DNA of 64,000 bases from Kangiella profundi (GCF_002838765.1 NZ_CP025120.1:1178001-1242000); one strand, 5' to 3'; counted from the stretch's first letter, positions 31,070 to 40,073 are shown. Numbers and translations: made by a program. The notes: a model not told the origin generated them from the sequence alone.

Positions 31070-31525
31070 TTGAAAGACTTAATTATTGATAAGCCACATT
31101 CGCTAAAAACACATCACAAGGTGACTTATTTAAGTGTTACTTTTATTTTTTGGGCCATTATTTTTTATTTGTGGCAGCCGCTGATTAGCTTGGTAGCCTG
31201 GTACTTTGGTTTTGAGCTGTTTTATGACCACATGATTGAACTGGGTGGTTATAAGGAGTTTGCCAATATTCTATTGATTTACCTACAGGTAATTGTATTG
31301 CTTGGTGTGGTATTTTTGGCCTGGGCTAAAATTAATGAGTTACGATTTAGAGGTAAAAGCCGTCGCAAGTTAGTAGCGGTTGTAACTGACAGTGATATTG
31401 CTTCTTATTTTAGGGTTGAAGAAAGACAGTTAAAAGAATGCATGGAACAAAAAACTCTGTCGCTAGATATTTCTGACGACAGAGTTATTCAGTTTGAACC
31501 GAAAAAGAGCTTCAAAGTGGCTTAG
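31070..31525 (+). CDS. pgaD: PNAG synthesis subunit PgaD
   Basis: A 151-residue small membrane protein; the start is TTG with GAGG eight bases upstream, one base after the pgaC stop. Two hydrophobic helices lie at about 20-45 and 68-90, followed by a short cytoplasmic tail. The position after pgaC and the two-helix topology match PgaD, which binds PgaC and c-di-GMP in E. coli. Sequence alone is divergent, so the call rests partly on operon context. Confidence 0.82.
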   Translation: MKDLIIDKPHSLKTHHKVTYLSVTFIFWAIIFYLWQPLISLVAWYFGFELFYDHMIELGGYKEFANILLIYLQVIVLLGVVFLAWAKINELRFRGKSRRKLVAVVTDSDIASYFRVEERQLKECMEQKTLSLDISDDRVIQFEPKKSFKVA

Positions 31526-31529
31526 TCAG

Positions 31530-32066
31530 TTATTCGGTTAGACCGGCCTGTAACTCTTTTAGTCTCGCAACCACATCAGTCATGTGTGTGTCAGGGTCTA
31601 CATCATCGTAGTGATAAACAATATTACCATTAGGATCGATGATGAAAGTCTGACGTTTTGCATATTCTACTGGACCAAAACCGCCAAGTACGTCATATGC
31701 AGTTGCGGCTTCTTTATCAACATCTGCCAACAGGCTAAAAGGTAGATTATGGATGTCGGCAAATGATTTGTGTGACTCAACGTCATCCAAAGACACACCA
31801 ACCACTTCAGCATTTAGTGCTTTGATATTCTGGTACCCATCACGGAAGTTTTTTGCTTCGGTAGTACAGCCAGGCGTATCATCTTTCGGATAGAAATACA
31901 GTACCAGCCATTGGCCTTTATAATCCTCAAGGCTTTTCCATTCTTCATTCTGATCTTGTAACTTAAAGTCAGGTGCTAATGCACCAACCCAACCGGTTTC
32001 TGCTGTTGCTGCAAAACTGAATGCAAACAACATTGATAATAGAAAGTGTTTCATTAGAGTGTTCAT
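31530..32066 (-). CDS. Exported Bcp/PrxQ-type peroxiredoxin
   Basis: Thiol peroxidase reducing hydroperoxides. Its 178 residues begin with a signal peptide (about 1-23, AATAETG), so it should act in the periplasm, unlike cytoplasmic Bcp. The thioredoxin-fold core has the peroxidatic Cys in DDTPGCTTEA, and this is the only Cys in the protein, so it is a 1-Cys type needing an external thiol. Its stop is 4 bp from the convergent pgaD stop. It is divergent from the acetyltransferase gene. Confidence 0.88.
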   Translation of the reverse strand: MNTLMKHFLLSMLFAFSFAATAETGWVGALAPDFKLQDQNEEWKSLEDYKGQWLVLYFYPKDDTPGCTTEAKNFRDGYQNIKALNAEVVGVSLDDVESHKSFADIHNLPFSLLADVDKEAATAYDVLGGFGPVEYAKRQTFIIDPNGNIVYHYDDVDPDTHMTDVVARLKELQAGLTE

Positions 32067-32133
32067 TACCGTTTGCCTTTTGTAAGATTGTAGAAACTAT
32101 TGTGCAACTTAATACTTGTGAGCTCAATTTTCT

Positions 32134-32688
32134 GTGAAGATTTTCCAAGATACGATTATTCAACTACCGGTGCTTGAGACCGAGCGCCTGATCCTTAGAC
32201 ACTATAAATCGTCCGATCTGGAGCGTTATTATGAAATGATGGCAGATCCTGATGTGACGCGCTACCTTCTTTCCGGCAAACCCATGTCTCGGCATGAAGC
32301 TTGGCGTAGTATTGCCACTATGGCCGGACATTGGATGCTTAATGGGTTTGGGCAGTGGGCTCTTGAGGAGAAAAGCTCCAGGCTGTTTGTTGGGCGTGCA
32401 GGTTTTTTGAAACCAGAAGGCTGGCCAGCGATTGAGGCAGGCTGGACGCTTCATAGGGATGCGTGGGGTAAGGGTTATGCTACCGAAGCCGCTAAAGCCG
32501 TCATTCACTACGGTTTCGAAGTCATAAATTTAGACCGAATCATCAGCTTGATTCAGCCTGATAATCAGGCCTCAATTAATCTGGCTGAACGCATTGGCGA
32601 ATCTTTTAGCAAAAAGCTAACTCTATTTGATATTGAAGCACTGGAATATGCTATAGATAGAGAGGCTTACGATAAGCTCTATCAATAA
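32134..32688 (+). CDS. GNAT-family N-acetyltransferase (RimJ-like)
   Basis: A 184-residue protein beginning with GTG and lacking a strong ribosome-binding site. It opens LETERLILRHYKSSDLERYYEMM, typical of RimJ/RimL-like GNATs. The acetyl-CoA-binding region is seen in HRDAWGKGYATEAAKAVIHYGFE, with the later NQASINLAERIGE motif. Substrate unknown: ribosomal protein, amino acid or small molecule. It may start a small group with the next two genes. Confidence 0.85.
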   Translation: MKIFQDTIIQLPVLETERLILRHYKSSDLERYYEMMADPDVTRYLLSGKPMSRHEAWRSIATMAGHWMLNGFGQWALEEKSSRLFVGRAGFLKPEGWPAIEAGWTLHRDAWGKGYATEAAKAVIHYGFEVINLDRIISLIQPDNQASINLAERIGESFSKKLTLFDIEALEYAIDREAYDKLYQ

Positions 32689-32717
32689 TTTATCAATGGT
32701 AATAAAAGGGAGAAGGA

Positions 32718-33224
32718 ATGAACTTACGACTGGATGCAGGTGATATCACTCAGCTATACGTGGATGCTATCGTCAATGCCGCCAAGAAAAGCCTGCTTGG
32801 AGGCGGCGGAGTGGACGGTGCCATTCATCGAGCCGCAGGCCCCGAGCTACTTGAGGAGTGCAAAGGCCTGGGGGGATGTGAAACCGGTCAGGCTAAAATA
32901 ACAAATGGCTATAACCTTCCTGCTAAATATGTCATACATACTGTAGGCCCGGTCTGGCAAGGTGGTAATGAGAATGAAGCTGAATTATTGGCCAGTTGTT
33001 ATATGAGTAGTCTCGAACTTGCTGAACAAAAGCAGCTTAGAAGTATTGCCTTCCCTTGTATCAGCACGGGTATTTATGGTTATCCCAAGCAGCAGGCCGC
33101 AGATATCGCAGTAAACGTATGCAGAATGTTTGCTAACAGTGCAGAGTCGTTAAGAGAAATCATCTTCAGTTGTTACGATGATGAAAGCGTATCCATTTAT
33201 CGACAACTGCTGTCTAACTCTTAA
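32718..33224 (+). CDS. Macro-domain O-acetyl-ADP-ribose deacetylase (YmdB-like)
   Basis: A single macro domain of 168 residues. It has the ADP-ribose loop [22 protein letters not shown], the strand TVGPVW, and a second phosphate-binding loop [12 protein letters not shown]. This closely follows YmdB/MacroD-type deacetylases of O-acetyl-ADP-ribose and mono-ADP-ribose. A strong GGGAGAAGG site precedes the start. It sits 29 bp after the acetyltransferase gene. Confidence 0.92.
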   Translation: MNLRLDAGDITQLYVDAIVNAAKKSLLGGGGVDGAIHRAAGPELLEECKGLGGCETGQAKITNGYNLPAKYVIHTVGPVWQGGNENEAELLASCYMSSLELAEQKQLRSIAFPCISTGIYGYPKQQAADIAVNVCRMFANSAESLREIIFSCYDDESVSIYRQLLSNS

Positions 33225-33244
33225 ATCAGAGAATCTAAGATCCT

Positions 33245-34000
33245 ATGTTCCATAAAAGTAATAGTTCGAAATTTACCGACCACCTTTTACAGGAGGCTAA
33301 AGGGTTAGAACTGTTGCGCGAGACTATTCAGGAACATCAAGTACCACATTTAAATATTCCTAAAATAGAAACGGTTTCTGATGAGCAGTTGGTTTTGCAA
33401 CAGGTCAACAGCTCGAACTGGAATCCAAAATTAATGGAGCAGCTAGGTCAGGGACTGGCTTATCTGCATAAAGTGAAAGCCAGCTACTATGGACTCGATG
33501 AGGATAACTATATTGGCCTAAACCCGCAGGTTAATGGCCAGTTTGTTCACTGGGGACGGTTCTTTGTTGAACAGCGCCTTCTCTATCAAACCAACCTCAT
33601 CAAAGACGCCAAGGTAAAACGTTTATTGGAAGATCCCATTTTGGAACGTAAAGACTTGCTGGAAACCTGGCTCAACCGCCACTGCATTCATCCAAGTCTG
33701 GTGCATGGTGACTTATGGTCTGGCAACGTCTTGTTTGATGAACATGGCCCTTGGCTGATTGACCCAGCGGTCTATTATGGCGACCGCGAAGCGGATTTGG
33801 CCATGACCGAAATGTTCGGCGGCTTTAGTGAAAGCTTTTATAAAGCCTACGACGATGTTTACCCAAGAACCAATGTTTACCCACAGAAGAAGGTTATCTA
33901 CAATCTGTACCATTATATGAATCACTATAACTTGTTTGGTGGCGCTTATTTGCAGTCCTGCCGTAGTCTGATAGATCAGATTCAGTATTATTTTGACTAG
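33245..34000 (+). CDS. Fructosamine kinase family protein
   Basis: The 251 residues show an aminoglycoside-phosphotransferase-like fold. LVHGDLWSGNVLF carries the catalytic Asp, and LIDPAVYYGDREADLAM has the metal-binding Asp and the family's PAVYYGDRE signature. The family phosphorylates ketosamines or ribulosamines on glycated proteins or metabolites for repair. It is slightly shorter at the N-terminus than the 280-290 usual, because the nucleotide-binding lobe starts directly with LLQEAKGLELLRE. Confidence 0.88.
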   Translation: MFHKSNSSKFTDHLLQEAKGLELLRETIQEHQVPHLNIPKIETVSDEQLVLQQVNSSNWNPKLMEQLGQGLAYLHKVKASYYGLDEDNYIGLNPQVNGQFVHWGRFFVEQRLLYQTNLIKDAKVKRLLEDPILERKDLLETWLNRHCIHPSLVHGDLWSGNVLFDEHGPWLIDPAVYYGDREADLAMTEMFGGFSESFYKAYDDVYPRTNVYPQKKVIYNLYHYMNHYNLFGGAYLQSCRSLIDQIQYYFD

Positions 34001-34025
34001 TTGTAGAGTACACAAAGCAAGTTGT

Positions 34026-34610
34026 TTAAATAAGCTCCACCCTAAACTCCCTGAGTTTTGTTGCCAACGCTATCAGTGGTAATCCAATCAATGCTGTTGG
34101 GTCTTTTGACTCAATTGCTTCAAATAAGACAATCCCCAACCCCTCGCATTTGAATGAACCTGCACAATCGAGTGGCTGTTCTTTTTCGAGATAGTTGATG
34201 ATCTCTGTTTCTGTTAACTGCCTGAATAGAACTTTAGTGGCTACTACTGTGGTGTTCTGGGCTGTTTCATTTGCGTTGGTAACACACAGTGAGGTGTAGA
34301 AGGTGACGGTTTGGCCTGAGCAGGCTTGGAGTTGCTCTATGGCTTTGTCCATGGTTCCTGGTTTGCCAAGTATTTGATTATTCAGCACACACACCTGATC
34401 CGAGCCAACAACCAGCGCATCTGGATGATTGATTGCGATGGCCAAGGCTTTCTGCTGAGCTAAGCGCGCCACTAGCTCTATGGGTTCTTCGTCAGGAAAC
34501 GGCGTTTCGTCAATATCCGGTGATATAGCGTCAAAATCATCCAGAATACGGCTTAGTAGCTCTTTTCTGTAAGGTGAAGAGGAGGCGAGTATAATGTGTG
34601 GTTGTGGCAT
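34026..34610 (-). CDS. Maf-family nucleotide pyrophosphatase (YceF-like)
   Basis: A 194-residue Maf protein with ILASSSPYRKELL (substrate loop) near the start, PDIDETP, the GSDQV catalytic segment (Asp) near residue 69, and a Maf-type C-terminus. Lacking the dTTP-type TWY motif, it fits the YceF group, which hydrolyses 7-methyl-GTP. It is divergent from yceD-rpmF, as in E. coli. Confidence 0.9.
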   Translation of the reverse strand: MPQPHIILASSSPYRKELLSRILDDFDAISPDIDETPFPDEEPIELVARLAQQKALAIAINHPDALVVGSDQVCVLNNQILGKPGTMDKAIEQLQACSGQTVTFYTSLCVTNANETAQNTTVVATKVLFRQLTETEIINYLEKEQPLDCAGSFKCEGLGIVLFEAIESKDPTALIGLPLIALATKLREFRVELI

Positions 34611-34662
34611 ATTAATCTGGCCTTTTTTATCCCAGTTTTTATCAGAGAATCAGTTGCTTAGG

Positions 34663-34683
34663 GCCAATTGTGTAAGAATTGGC
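34663..34683. promoter_or_regulatory. Inverted repeat in the maf-yceD spacer
   Basis: GCCAATT (34663-34669) and AATTGGC (34677-34683) are perfect 7-bp arms around GTGTAAG, between two divergent genes. It could be an operator or a weak hairpin. Confidence 0.3.
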
Positions 34684-34733
34684 TAAAAAAGCAATCAAAT
34701 AGGCAAAATTTGCTTAAAAATAGCGGGTTTGCT

Positions 34734-34762
34734 TTGACTAGACCACAAGATATATGTATTAT
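34734..34762 (+). promoter_or_regulatory. Strong sigma70-type promoter for yceD-rpmF
   Basis: TTGACT (34734-34739), a 17-bp spacer, then TATTAT (34757-34762) and a GC-rich discriminator TGCGCGCC. The ATG at 34772 begins ten bases after the -10, so the message would have almost no leader. GC-rich discriminators are typical of promoters under stringent control. Confidence 0.75.
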
Positions 34763-34771
34763 TGCGCGCCT

Positions 34772-35296
34772 ATGTCAAGTCGCAGGTTCCCGGCATCGCT
34801 CAGTCCCAATAAGTTTGTGGATCAGGGCAAAGAAATAGATGCCACCCTTGAGATTGATTATTTCGAGCGGTTTCGCCAGTTGTTGAACTCTTCAAAAGGC
34901 GAAATTCACTGTAAAATCAATGGTGAAAGGGTTAAAGACACTCGTACAACTTCACTGCATGTGGCTCTCACTGGTGAAGTCGAATTGGTTTGTCAGGGCT
35001 GCACTGAACCTTTTATGTTCAAACTTGACCGACAGGCAACTTTGCGTCCGGTGTATTCGGAAGAGCAAATGGCTAATGTCCCAGACGACGTAGAGGCTGT
35101 GCTTGTTGGGGAAGACGGATTAGATATAAAATCAGCAGTAGAAGATGAGCTGATTTTATCGCTACCACTCATTCCTTTATATGGTGAGTGTAAAGAGCTG
35201 GAAACTTATCAGGCAGGTGAGCTTCCAGAAGAAGCAATTGAGCAGGCAGAAAAGGATAATCCTTTTAATGCCTTAAAAGATTTAAAGTTTGATTAA
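34772..35296 (+). CDS. yceD: YceD/DUF177 protein (23S rRNA accumulation)
   Basis: Family linked to 23S rRNA accumulation or ribosome assembly, nearly always beside rpmF. About 174 residues with CQGCTEPF (paired Cys, as in YceD), the acidic segment [21 protein letters not shown], and a [11 protein letters not shown] tail. An in-frame ATG at 34754 lies inside the promoter spacer, so I place the start at 34772. This also aligns better with the E. coli N-terminus. Confidence 0.9.
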   Translation: MSSRRFPASLSPNKFVDQGKEIDATLEIDYFERFRQLLNSSKGEIHCKINGERVKDTRTTSLHVALTGEVELVCQGCTEPFMFKLDRQATLRPVYSEEQMANVPDDVEAVLVGEDGLDIKSAVEDELILSLPLIPLYGECKELETYQAGELPEEAIEQAEKDNPFNALKDLKFD

Positions 35297-35310
35297 GCAG
35301 GAGAACGCTA

Positions 35311-35475
35311 ATGGCTGTACAACAGAATCGCAAAACTCGCTCTAAGCGTGGCATGCGTCGCTCGCACGACTCTTTGAGCGCACCAACTTTATCAGTTGAA
35401 AACGAAACTGGTGAAATCCATCGTCGTCACCACGTGACTAAAGACGGTTTCTACAAAGGTCGTAAAGTCGTTTAA
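35311..35475 (+). CDS. rpmF: 50S ribosomal protein L32
   Basis: A 54-residue basic protein starting [20 protein letters not shown], with [18 protein letters not shown] at its end; both are diagnostic for the L32 form without zinc cysteines. AGGAGA lies upstream. It is 14 bp after yceD and precedes plsX, the classic order linking ribosome and lipid synthesis. Confidence 0.97.
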   Translation: MAVQQNRKTRSKRGMRRSHDSLSAPTLSVENETGEIHRRHHVTKDGFYKGRKVV

Positions 35476-35616
35476 TTCTTTTTTAGAGGCTTTTCAAGGC
35501 TCTATAAAAAGATTAGTGTTTGGTCCGAAACGATTTATTATTGATTGCTGGTTTCAAAGCTGGCTAAAACAATGATAAATTTACCGTTAACAAACGAATG
35601 ATGTTGACCTGTTACC

Positions 35617-36654
35617 GTGACTAAAACTCTAGCGATAGATTGTATGGGGGGCGATTATGGCCCCTCAGTTATTATTCCAGCTGCATTAAAAGCGCTGGAA
35701 ATCCATTCCGACATCACAATTTACCTGGTTGGCCATCAAGAACAGGTCAAAAAGCAGGTTTCTCAGTTCAATCCTCAAGCATTTGATATCTTCGGTGACC
35801 GCTTGCGTATTCAGCATGCGTCCGAAGTCATCGCCATGGACGAAAAGCCGTCTCAGGCCATTCGTAATAAATCCGATTCTAGTATGCGCGTCAGCTTGCA
35901 ATTGGTTTGCGACAATGTGGCCGATGCCTGTGTCAGTGCCGGCAATACTGGTGCATTAATGGCGCTGGCGACAATTCTTGTGGGCACGCTACCCGGTGTT
36001 GAACGGCCAGCGATTGTTGCCGAGCTTCCCAATAAAAAGAATACAGTCACCCACATGCTGGATCTTGGCGCTAATATTGATGCCAGTGCCGAGCAGTTGA
36101 CCAGCTTTGCCATGATGGGGCATGTCATGTGTCAGGCAGTTGATGGAAAAGATAACCCTAAAGTCGCATTGCTTAATATTGGTGAAGAGCAAAGCAAGGG
36201 GCGAGATAGCATCAAATTGGCCGGCGATATCTTGAGCAAACAGGCTGAAATCAATTATGTTGGTTATGTAGAAGCAAATCAGATATTTAATGGCGATGTG
36301 GATGTTATAGTTTGTGATGGTTTTACCGGTAATAATGTCCTGAAAGCCTGTGAAGGCATTACGCGTTTCCTGTATGATCAGCTGAAGGTTGAGTTTACTC
36401 GCAATTGGCGAAGCAAGCTGATTGCGGCTATGGTGAAACCTGTCTTAAAAAGTTTCCAAAAACGCATCAACCCCGACCAGTATAATGGGGCAAGTCTGTT
36501 AGGATTACGCGAAATTGTGATTAAGAGTCATGGTTCCGCTGATATCAAAGCGACTTTGTGTGCAATAAATAAAGCGATTTCTGAGATTGAACGTCAAGTA
36601 CCTCAGGAAATCCAAAATAAAGTAAGCCATTTAGTACTACCAGTTGAACACTAG
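35617..36654 (+). CDS. plsX: Phosphate acyltransferase PlsX
   Basis: Converts acyl-ACP to acyl-phosphate for phospholipid synthesis. The 345 residues start at GTG with the canonical AIDCMGGDYGP. They contain SAGNTGALMA near residue 108 and CDGFTGNNVLK near 230, both family hallmarks. Placed between rpmF and fabH as in E. coli. Confidence 0.96.
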   Translation: MTKTLAIDCMGGDYGPSVIIPAALKALEIHSDITIYLVGHQEQVKKQVSQFNPQAFDIFGDRLRIQHASEVIAMDEKPSQAIRNKSDSSMRVSLQLVCDNVADACVSAGNTGALMALATILVGTLPGVERPAIVAELPNKKNTVTHMLDLGANIDASAEQLTSFAMMGHVMCQAVDGKDNPKVALLNIGEEQSKGRDSIKLAGDILSKQAEINYVGYVEANQIFNGDVDVIVCDGFTGNNVLKACEGITRFLYDQLKVEFTRNWRSKLIAAMVKPVLKSFQKRINPDQYNGASLLGLREIVIKSHGSADIKATLCAINKAISEIERQVPQEIQNKVSHLVLPVEH

Positions 36655-36786
36655 TTTTAACATCAAAGTTCAATAGTGCCTGATGGTCGTAATGTTTTGT
36701 TGATACTCATGTGGATTTTGTCTCACAAGTCAGTAAATAAGCAATTTGTAGATTAATATCCGGTGAATGATGAAAGGGTAGTAAGT

Positions 36787-37749
36787 GTGAAATATTCTAA
36801 AATTCTTGGTATGGGCAGTTATTTGCCGGAGAAGGTGTTAACAAACGCTGACCTAGAAAAGATGGTTGATACCACCGACAAGTGGATTACCGAAAGAACT
36901 GGTATCAAAAAGCGTCATATCGCAGCTGATGACCAGTCGGCTTCTGACTTGGGTTTCGAAGCAGCAAAAAAAGCTATTGCTAATTCAGGAATCGATGCCA
37001 GCGAAATCGACATGATTGTGGTTGGTACAGCAACACCTGACAAAATGTTTCCAAGCGTTGCCTGTTATATCGGTCATGCGCTTGGTATTGGCGGCGTGCC
37101 GGCATTCGACATTACCACTGCATGCCCAGGCTTTGTTTATGGCCTAAGTATCGCCGATCAATTTATCAAAACCGGTCATCGTAAGAACGTTCTGGTAGTG
37201 GGTACGGAAGTACTCTCACGCCTTGTTAACTGGGATGATCGTTCAACCTGTGTCATTTTTGGTGATGGTGCCGGTGCAGCGGTTGTAACGGCCAGTGATG
37301 AGCCAGGTATTCTTTCTACTCATATTCACGCTGACGGTGGCTATGGCGACCTTTTATATTGCAATAACGGTCTAAGAGGGCAGTTAGGCGAGTTTCCAGA
37401 GCCGCAGATCGTGATGCGTGGCAACGAAGTCTTTAAGGTCGCTGTGAAAACACTTAGCCAGATCGTTGATGAAACTCTTGAAGCCAATAATATGCAGAAA
37501 GAAGATATTGATTGGTTAATTCCTCATCAGGCCAATATCCGTATTATTCAGGCAACAGCCAAGAAACTTGGCGCGTCTATGGATAAAGTCGTTGTAGCGG
37601 TTGACCGTCATGGCAACACATCTAGCGCTTCAATCCCTCTAGCGATGTGCGAAGCGATTGAAGATGGCCGCATTAAGCGTGGCGATGTTTGTTTGTTGGA
37701 GAGTTTTGGGGGTGGGTTTACGTGGGGTTCCGCCTTAATTAAGTATTAG
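36787..37749 (+). CDS. fabH: Beta-ketoacyl-ACP synthase III FabH
   Basis: Starts fatty-acid synthesis by condensing acetyl-CoA with malonyl-ACP. I use the GTG at 36787 (AAAGGG eight bases upstream), giving [20 protein letters not shown], rather than the GTG at 36763. About 320 residues with catalytic Cys in TTACPGF, His in PHQANIRI and Asn in HGNTSSAS, plus the [14 protein letters not shown]-terminus. Followed by a repeat-rich spacer before fabD. Confidence 0.96.
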   Translation: MKYSKILGMGSYLPEKVLTNADLEKMVDTTDKWITERTGIKKRHIAADDQSASDLGFEAAKKAIANSGIDASEIDMIVVGTATPDKMFPSVACYIGHALGIGGVPAFDITTACPGFVYGLSIADQFIKTGHRKNVLVVGTEVLSRLVNWDDRSTCVIFGDGAGAAVVTASDEPGILSTHIHADGGYGDLLYCNNGLRGQLGEFPEPQIVMRGNEVFKVAVKTLSQIVDETLEANNMQKEDIDWLIPHQANIRIIQATAKKLGASMDKVVVAVDRHGNTSSASIPLAMCEAIEDGRIKRGDVCLLESFGGGFTWGSALIKY

Positions 37750-37750
37750 G

Positions 37751-37875
37751 TTTGAAGCCATTATCGTCGATGATACTGCGTTATTTGATGATTTAAAGCT
37801 CGTTATTTAAGAGCACTAAACCTCCTCACTTTAAATCATCAAATGCCTTGTCTCATCTTAGCTACCGGCTTCAAA
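37751..37875. repeat. 125-bp imperfect palindromic intergenic element
   Basis: Outer arms TTTGAAGCC (37751-37759) and GGCTTCAAA (37867-37875) match perfectly. Inner arms ATTTGATGATTTAAAG (37783-37798) and CTTTAAATCATCAAAT (37829-37844) are a perfect 16-bp inverted repeat. The segments between arms pair partially. It could form a long hairpin or cruciform and looks like a dispersed palindromic repeat. There is no coding capacity. Confidence 0.75.
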
Positions 37876-38137
37876 TTTTGGATATCTCAGAAGTAGGGTG
37901 CGTCGTGACGCACCGCTCTTAAATTGTAAGGTTGTACTTCAGGTCGGATAACCCCAAAAAGGAAGGCCTAGTGACATTAGAACAAGAGAGACTTTTGTTG
38001 GATGGTGCTTTGCTTATCCAATATACGAAGGCTTATAAATAAAAATTTAGCAGTTTGAACACGTGAATCGCTGCTGATTCTTTATAAGAATTAGCTTTAA
38101 ATAAATTAGATAAATTATTGAATAAAAAGATTTAATT
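37876..38137. other. Rest of the fabH-fabD spacer
   Basis: Apart from the short palindrome, this holds a stem-loop just before fabD: GCTGATTCTT (38073-38082) pairs with AAGAATTAGC (38086-38095, one GT pair) around a 3-nt loop, followed by TTTAAATAAATT. It may be a weak terminator or attenuator. A 23-codon GTG frame at 37971-38042 was rejected as a gene. Confidence 0.4.
37897..37914. repeat. Short GC-rich palindrome GGTGCGTC-GT-GACGCACC
   Basis: Perfect 8-bp arms around GT, 22 bp beyond the larger palindrome and standing out from the AT-rich surroundings. This type of GGTGCGT/ACGCACC string is common in proteobacterial dispersed intergenic repeats. A further stretch with a similar flavour (GGATGGTGCTTTGCTTATCC) lies at 38000-38019. 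Confidence 0.55.
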
Positions 38138-39067
38138 ATGAGTAAAACAGCATTTATATTTCCAGGTCAGGGTTCGCAGGCTGTTGGTATGCTTGCAGAC
38201 CTTGCTGATAAGTATCCAATTATTGAACACACTTTCGCTGAAGCATCTGAGGCTTTAGGCTACGACCTATGGCAGTTGGTGCAAAAGGATGAAGAAGGCA
38301 AATTGAACCAGACCGAGTTTACTCAGCCAGCTTTATTAACGGCTAGTGTTGCTTTGTGGCGTTTGTGGCAACAGGAAAATGGCTCAGAGCCTGCTTTCCT
38401 GGCTGGTCATAGTCTGGGTGAATACAGTGCTTTGGTCGCTGCAGGCGTTATTGAGTTGTCAGACGCTGTCAAATTAGTAGAAGCACGTGGCCAGTTCATG
38501 CAATTGGCGGTTCCAGAAGGTACTGGAAAAATGGCAGCTATTATTGGTCTGGACGATGAGAAAGTCCGTGATGCCTGTGCTGTTGCTGCTCAGGACGAAG
38601 TAGTTGAAGCGGTTAACTATAATTCGCCAGGTCAGGTTGTTATTGCCGGTAGTGCCGCGGCTGTTGAGCGTGCCATGGAAGCCTGTAAAGCGGCTGGTGC
38701 AAAGCGTGCATTGCCGTTGCCTGTAAGCGTTCCGTCACATTGTGCCTTAATGCGCCCAGCTGCTGATAAACTTGCTCACATGCTCGAGAGCATCAATATT
38801 AATACTCCTGTCATACCAGTGATTAATAATGTTGATGTCGCTGCAGAATCGGATCCAAAAGCGATTAAAGATGCATTAATTCGTCAGCTTTATAATCCAG
38901 TGCGATGGACTGAGACAGTACAAAAGTTAAAAACAGAAAGTGCGTTAAACCTTTTTGAGTGTGGCCCAGGTAATGTTTTGTGTGGTCTGGCTAAGCGTAT
39001 TGACCGCGAGCTGAACGCTTCACCACTCGGTACTCTAGACAAATTTGAAGCTGCACTTTCCGAATAA
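38138..39067 (+). CDS. fabD: Malonyl-CoA:ACP transacylase FabD
   Basis: Transfers malonyl from CoA to ACP. The 309 residues include FPGQGSQAVGM near the N-terminus, nucleophile Ser in GHSLGEYSALVAAG (near residue 91), the VPSHCALM His motif near 200, and GPGNVLCGL near the end. Central to the fab cluster; 38 bp before fabG. Confidence 0.97.
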   Translation: MSKTAFIFPGQGSQAVGMLADLADKYPIIEHTFAEASEALGYDLWQLVQKDEEGKLNQTEFTQPALLTASVALWRLWQQENGSEPAFLAGHSLGEYSALVAAGVIELSDAVKLVEARGQFMQLAVPEGTGKMAAIIGLDDEKVRDACAVAAQDEVVEAVNYNSPGQVVIAGSAAAVERAMEACKAAGAKRALPLPVSVPSHCALMRPAADKLAHMLESININTPVIPVINNVDVAAESDPKAIKDALIRQLYNPVRWTETVQKLKTESALNLFECGPGNVLCGLAKRIDRELNASPLGTLDKFEAALSE

Positions 39068-39105
39068 AACAGCAATAACTAGAAAGAGTTTGAAAGGATA
39101 AAGAT

Positions 39106-39852
39106 ATGAGTTTGAATGATAAAATTGCTTTAGTTACTGGAGCCAGTCGTGGTATTGGCCAGGCTATTGCTCACCGCTTAGCACAATCAGGCGCAACTGT
39201 TATTGGAACGGCAACCTCAGAAAGTGGTGCTGAGAAAATTACTGAAAATTTTAAAGCCGCCGGTCTGAATGGAACTGGCATGGCTCTTAACGTTACTGAT
39301 CCTGAAAGCATCGAAAGTGTATTGGATGCAATCAAAGGTGAGCATGGACGTACGCCCGATATCCTTGTGAACAATGCTGGTATCACCCGCGATAATTTAT
39401 TAATGCGCATGAAAGACGATGAATGGGAAAGTATTTTGAATACCAACCTGACTTCAATTTTCCGTCTTTCTAAAGCCTGTTTGCGAAGCATGATGAAGTC
39501 AAAGTGGGGCCGCATCATTACTATTGGTTCTGTTGTTGGCACTATGGGCAATGCCGGTCAGGCTAATTACTCAGCAGCTAAAGCTGGTTTAATTGGTTTC
39601 TCTAAGTCATTGGCAAGAGAAGTGGGTTCTCGTGGCATTACCGTAAACGTTGTTGCTCCAGGTTTTATCGATACAGATATGACTAAAGCTCTAAATGACG
39701 ATCAACGCCAGGCCATGTTTGATCAGATCCCAATGGCTCGTTTAGGTCAGCCAGAGGAGATTGCTAGTGCTGTAAACTTCCTGGCTTCTGATGACGCCGG
39801 ATACATAACTGGCGAAACAATTAATGTGAATGGTGGTATGCATATGGTTTAA
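39106..39852 (+). CDS. fabG: 3-oxoacyl-ACP reductase FabG
   Basis: NADPH-dependent short-chain dehydrogenase. Its 248 residues have TGASRGIGQAIA (cofactor loop), NNAGITRDNLL, the catalytic Ser-Tyr-Lys around YSAAKAG, and VNVVAPGFIDTDM. The NVNGGMHMV terminus is typical of FabG. A GGATAAAG-type site precedes the start. Confidence 0.97.
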   Translation: MSLNDKIALVTGASRGIGQAIAHRLAQSGATVIGTATSESGAEKITENFKAAGLNGTGMALNVTDPESIESVLDAIKGEHGRTPDILVNNAGITRDNLLMRMKDDEWESILNTNLTSIFRLSKACLRSMMKSKWGRIITIGSVVGTMGNAGQANYSAAKAGLIGFSKSLAREVGSRGITVNVVAPGFIDTDMTKALNDDQRQAMFDQIPMARLGQPEEIASAVNFLASDDAGYITGETINVNGGMHMV

Positions 39853-40073
39853 ACGGTTGTTTTATTCTGAGTAGCAAATTGTGTTACAGGAATGCTAACC
39901 GCTTTAAATTCATGATTTATCATATTAAAATGCCGGCCAATTCTGCTATTATGCAAAACTTGATGCAGGTCTGACCTTTGCCAAAAAAGTCAATTTAGGC
40001 TTGCAAGTTTGCTGGAGTTAACTAAACTACCGTCGCAGTATAATACTGTGATATACAAGAGGATTTAAAACAG

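Noticed and set aside
34754..34771. Six-codon N-terminal extension of yceD
   Set aside because: The upstream ATG lies within the promoter spacer, so it would not be in the message made from that promoter.
37971..38042. 23-codon GTG frame with a good GGAAGG site
   Set aside because: Very short, within a repeat-like stretch, with no recognisable product; most likely chance.
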